A stretch of 17,341 nt of DNA from Moraxellaceae bacterium (GTDB lineage Bacteria > Pseudomonadota > Gammaproteobacteria > Pseudomonadales > Moraxellaceae): the NCBI GenBank assembly GCA_030146505.1, contig JASLCO010000107.1, positions 1 through 17,341 on the forward strand. Reading direction: 5' to 3'. Numbering within the stretch: the first letter of the stretch is position 1; each line of letters begins with the position of its first letter. The position numbers and the translations under genes are program-made. A model generated the notes under the pieces. It was not told the origin of the DNA and made no database searches. It saw only the letters and a program-made list of their open reading frames with translations. Of the stretch, positions 15,382 through 17,341 are shown piece after piece.

Positions 15382-16263
15382 ATGCAGAAAATCGGTTTTG
15401 CCGGCATAGGCCTGATGGGCCTGCCCATGTGTCGCCGCCTGCTGGCAGCTGGCCATTCCCTGCAGGTCTGGAACCGATCGCCCGGGAAATGCGCGGCACT
15501 GCAAGCCGAAGGCGCCAGCCTTGCGGCAACGCCGCAGGCGCTGGCAAGCCACTGCGACATCATCATGCTTTGCCTTTCTGATACCACGGCCGTGCAGGAT
15601 GTGGTTCAGCGCGAAGACGGCCTGCTGGCCGGCCTTTCCGCCGGCAAGGTCGTGGTGGATTTTTCTTCCATCAGCCCCGCCGCAACGCGTGAACTGGCCA
15701 CTGCGGCGGCCGGCAAGGGCACGCACTGGGTGGATGCGCCGGTTTCCGGCGGCGTCGTGGGTGCCGAGGCCGGCACGCTGGTCATCATGGCCGGAGGCGA
15801 TGCCGGCATCATTGAGGGCCTGCAGCCGCTGCTGGGCGCCCTTTCGCAGCGCGTCACGCACATGGGGCCCAATGGCGCGGGCCAGGTCACCAAGATATGC
15901 AACCAGCTCATCGTTGCCGCCAATGCCGTGCTGGTGGCCGAGGCCGTGGCGCTGGCGGAAAAATCCGGCGTGGATGCCGGCAAGCTGGCGCCCGCGCTGG
16001 CCGGCGGCTTCGCCGACTCCAAACCGTTCCAGTTGCTGGTGCCGCGCATGAGCGCACGCCAGTTCGAGCCGGTGCAATGGAAAGTGAAAACCCTGCTCAA
16101 GGACCTGGACATGGCCGTCAGCCTGTCAGAGCAGGAAAATGCCCGCGTGCCACTGGCCCGCCATGCCGCCGGACTGATGCGCGAACACGGCGCCAGCGGC
16201 GCGCTGGAAAAAGACCTGAGCAGCCTCATCACGCATTTTTCCGACGCGAAAAAGACATGCTGA
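15382..16263 (+). CDS. glxR: 2-hydroxy-3-oxopropionate (tartronate semialdehyde) reductase / 3-hydroxyisobutyrate dehydrogenase family
   Basis: 293 aa, normal length for the beta-hydroxyacid dehydrogenase family. Seen: IGFAGIGLMGLPM (GxGxxG at 8-13), DAPVSGG substrate loop (118-124), GPNGAGQVTKICNQ with catalytic Lys171, then KTLLKDLDMA and a C-terminal helical domain. The product reduces tartronate semialdehyde to D-glycerate with NAD(P)H. It shares the family with GarR, 3-hydroxyisobutyrate dehydrogenase and glyoxylate/succinic-semialdehyde reductases, which cannot be separated by motifs alone. The following gene is a hydroxypyruvate isomerase overlapping by 7 nt, as in glyoxylate carboligase operons, so GlxR is the best call. 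The Shine-Dalgarno GGAG at 15369-15372 supports the ATG at 15382. Confidence 0.85.
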   Translation: MQKIGFAGIGLMGLPMCRRLLAAGHSLQVWNRSPGKCAALQAEGASLAATPQALASHCDIIMLCLSDTTAVQDVVQREDGLLAGLSAGKVVVDFSSISPAATRELATAAAGKGTHWVDAPVSGGVVGAEAGTLVIMAGGDAGIIEGLQPLLGALSQRVTHMGPNGAGQVTKICNQLIVAANAVLVAEAVALAEKSGVDAGKLAPALAGGFADSKPFQLLVPRMSARQFEPVQWKVKTLLKDLDMAVSLSEQENARVPLARHAAGLMREHGASGALEKDLSSLITHFSDAKKTC

Positions 16264-17027
16264 AATTCTCCGCCAACCTTTCGCTGCTCTTTACCGAAAA
16301 TCCGCTGCGTGAGCGTTTCTCCACAGCAAGAGCAGCCGGGTTTTCCGCCGTGGAAATCCAGTTTCCCTACGAACTGGGCATTGCCGAACTCAAATCACTA
16401 CTGCAGGAAAATGCACTGGAACTGGTGCTGATCAATGCGCCGGCCGGTGATCTCATGCTGGGCGGCAACGGCCTGGCCTGCGTGCCCGGCATGGAAAACG
16501 AATTCCGGGCTGCCGCCGCGCGTGCGCTGGAATACGCCAGCGCGCTGGCCGTGCCCACCATCAACATCCTCGCCGGCCGCCAGCCACAAGGCGAAAGCCG
16601 CGAAGCCTGCCTCGCCACGCTGGCCGGCAACCTGGACCACGCCAGCCAGCTTTTCCACAAGGCCGGCATCAGCACCGTGGTGGAAGCCATCAATGTCTTC
16701 GACATGCCGCGTTTCCTCATCCATTCGCTGGCCCACATGCAGCAGCTCTGCGCCCACAACAGCCGTCTGGAAATGCAGTTCGACTGCTACCACATGAGCC
16801 GCATGGGTGAAGACATCCTCGAAGCCCTGCGCGGCAACCTCCCGCACATCGGGCATATCCAGTTCGCCGACCATCCCGGCCGCCACGAACCCGGCACCGG
16901 CCACATCGCCTACGACCCGGTTTTTTCACTGCTGCAGGAAAGCCACTACACAGGCTGGACCGGCGCAGAATACCGACCATCAGGAAAGACCGAAGACAGC
17001 CTGGCGTGGCTGGAGAGATACCGGTAA
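16257..17027 (+). CDS. hyi: Hydroxypyruvate isomerase
   Basis: 256 aa, the standard family length. Strong motifs: KFSANLSLLF at the N-terminus, VEIQFPYE, LINAPAGD, EAINVFDMPRF with Glu143 as catalytic/metal residue, MQFDCYHMSRM with Asp176, HIQFADHPGRHEPGTG (Gln202, His210) and GAEYRPSG with Glu238. These match the E. coli Hyi TIM barrel (catalytic Glu143 and Glu240). Reaction: hydroxypyruvate to tartronate semialdehyde isomerisation in glyoxylate metabolism; the product is the substrate of the upstream reductase. The ATG at 16257 lies inside the 3' end of the reductase gene, with a 7-nt overlap and translational coupling. The glyoxylate carboligase normally found beside these two genes is not visible. 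Confidence 0.93.
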   Translation: MLKFSANLSLLFTENPLRERFSTARAAGFSAVEIQFPYELGIAELKSLLQENALELVLINAPAGDLMLGGNGLACVPGMENEFRAAAARALEYASALAVPTINILAGRQPQGESREACLATLAGNLDHASQLFHKAGISTVVEAINVFDMPRFLIHSLAHMQQLCAHNSRLEMQFDCYHMSRMGEDILEALRGNLPHIGHIQFADHPGRHEPGTGHIAYDPVFSLLQESHYTGWTGAEYRPSGKTEDSLAWLERYR

Positions 17028-17341
17028 GAGGAAAAGGACTAGGTATTTTCCGCAGCAGACAAGCGCTGGAAATGGTGTATTTTTCTGATTCGCCAGGAGG
17101 TTAACCTGAAAATACGGGCAGCCCAACCTGTTGCCGGAACGCTGCATGACGCACTAAGAAAGGAGAACCCAACGAACCGATCTCTTTTCTGAATGGCGCA
17201 GTTTCTTCCCATACCACCTGCTGGCCTTCCTGCGTCAACCCAAGCTACGCGAGCTTTATACCTATGCCTCCGGGAACCCCAATGGCAGAACCGATAACTA
17301 CCGAAACATCCACTTGGCGCCTCAGTGTGAGCAAGAAAATC
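17028..17341. other. 314-bp stretch without an intact gene
   Basis: The stretch lies after hydroxypyruvate isomerase. A weak hairpin GGAAAA/TTTTCC (17030-17035, 17046-17051) comes first. Next is a perfect AGGAGG (17095-17100) that overlaps a 10-bp palindrome AGGTTAACCT (17098-17107) and is flanked by GTATTTT/AAAATAC arms (17077-17083, 17109-17115). No ATG, GTG or TTG follows the AGGAGG at useful spacing; only CTG at 17106. The final part is covered by the coding-like frame described separately. Confidence 0.5.
17158..17341 (+). pseudogene. Coding-like frame without start, running off the window end
   Basis: After a TAA at 17155 the frame stays open for 61 codons to the window edge. It reads like real protein (TDLFSEWRSFFPYHLLAFL, then RQPKLRELYTYASG and DNYRNIHLAP) with G/C favoured at third positions, yet contains no ATG or GTG. 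A CTG-initiated frame from 17106, placed 5 nt after a perfect Shine-Dalgarno sequence, ends at a TGA just after the CTCTTTTC tract near 17180, where a one-base shift would join it to this frame. A frameshifted or decayed gene is therefore one reading; chance is another. No family recognised. Confidence 0.25.

Noticed and set aside
1..17341. CRISPR array, tRNA, rRNA, insertion sequence transposase or riboswitch
   Set aside because: I saw no regularly spaced repeats, no tRNA cloverleaf or rRNA-like stretch, no transposase motifs and no recognisable riboswitch core. These were judged by eye, so short or divergent examples could be missed.

Overview
The window is GC-rich, with strong G/C preference at third codon positions. 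It encodes multiheme c-type cytochromes, Tat-exported enzymes, an acyl-CoA-binding protein and glyoxylate-pathway enzymes. This fits a Gram-negative proteobacterium. A betaproteobacterium (Rhodocyclales/Burkholderiales-like) is my best guess, but that is an inference from gene content and style; no rRNA or other taxonomic marker is present.

Region 1 (1-8332, + strand) is a tightly packed redox operon. It holds the 3' end of an outer-membrane beta-barrel gene, a 1299-aa exported protein with ten CXXCH haem sites fused to an LVIVD-type beta-propeller, a pentahaem cytochrome c554-like protein, and an 815-aa soluble protein joining an FAD/NAD(P) oxidoreductase, two cyclic-nucleotide-binding domains and a four-cluster ferredoxin. 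The layout resembles porin-cytochrome conduits that carry electrons across the outer membrane, with an unusual possibly nucleotide-gated flavin/iron-sulfur component. A palindromic REP/MITE-like element (4340-4444) sits at the 5' end of the pentahaem gene.

Region 2 (8369-12870) has a divergent TetR regulator (- strand) facing a three-gene + strand unit. The three genes are a Tat-exported FAD sugar-lactone-type oxidase, a Tat-exported fold-type III PLP enzyme of the D-threonine aldolase/alanine racemase superfamily that appears to lack the usual metal site, and a cytoplasmic ACC deaminase/D-cysteine desulfhydrase-like PLP enzyme. A promoter with an overlapping inverted repeat lies between the divergent genes.

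Region 3 (12877-14188) has an acyl-CoA-binding protein (- strand), a membrane-anchored glycine-zipper protein (+), a strong intrinsic terminator and a possible 37-codon ORF.

Region 4 (14189-17027, + strand) has a ketopantoate reductase-family protein, then a tartronate semialdehyde reductase-type dehydrogenase overlapping hydroxypyruvate isomerase. The last two belong to the glyoxylate-to-glycerate (glyoxylate carboligase) pathway; the carboligase itself is not in the window. The last 314 bases contain no intact gene, but hold a perfect Shine-Dalgarno sequence without a normal start codon and a coding-like frame running off the end.
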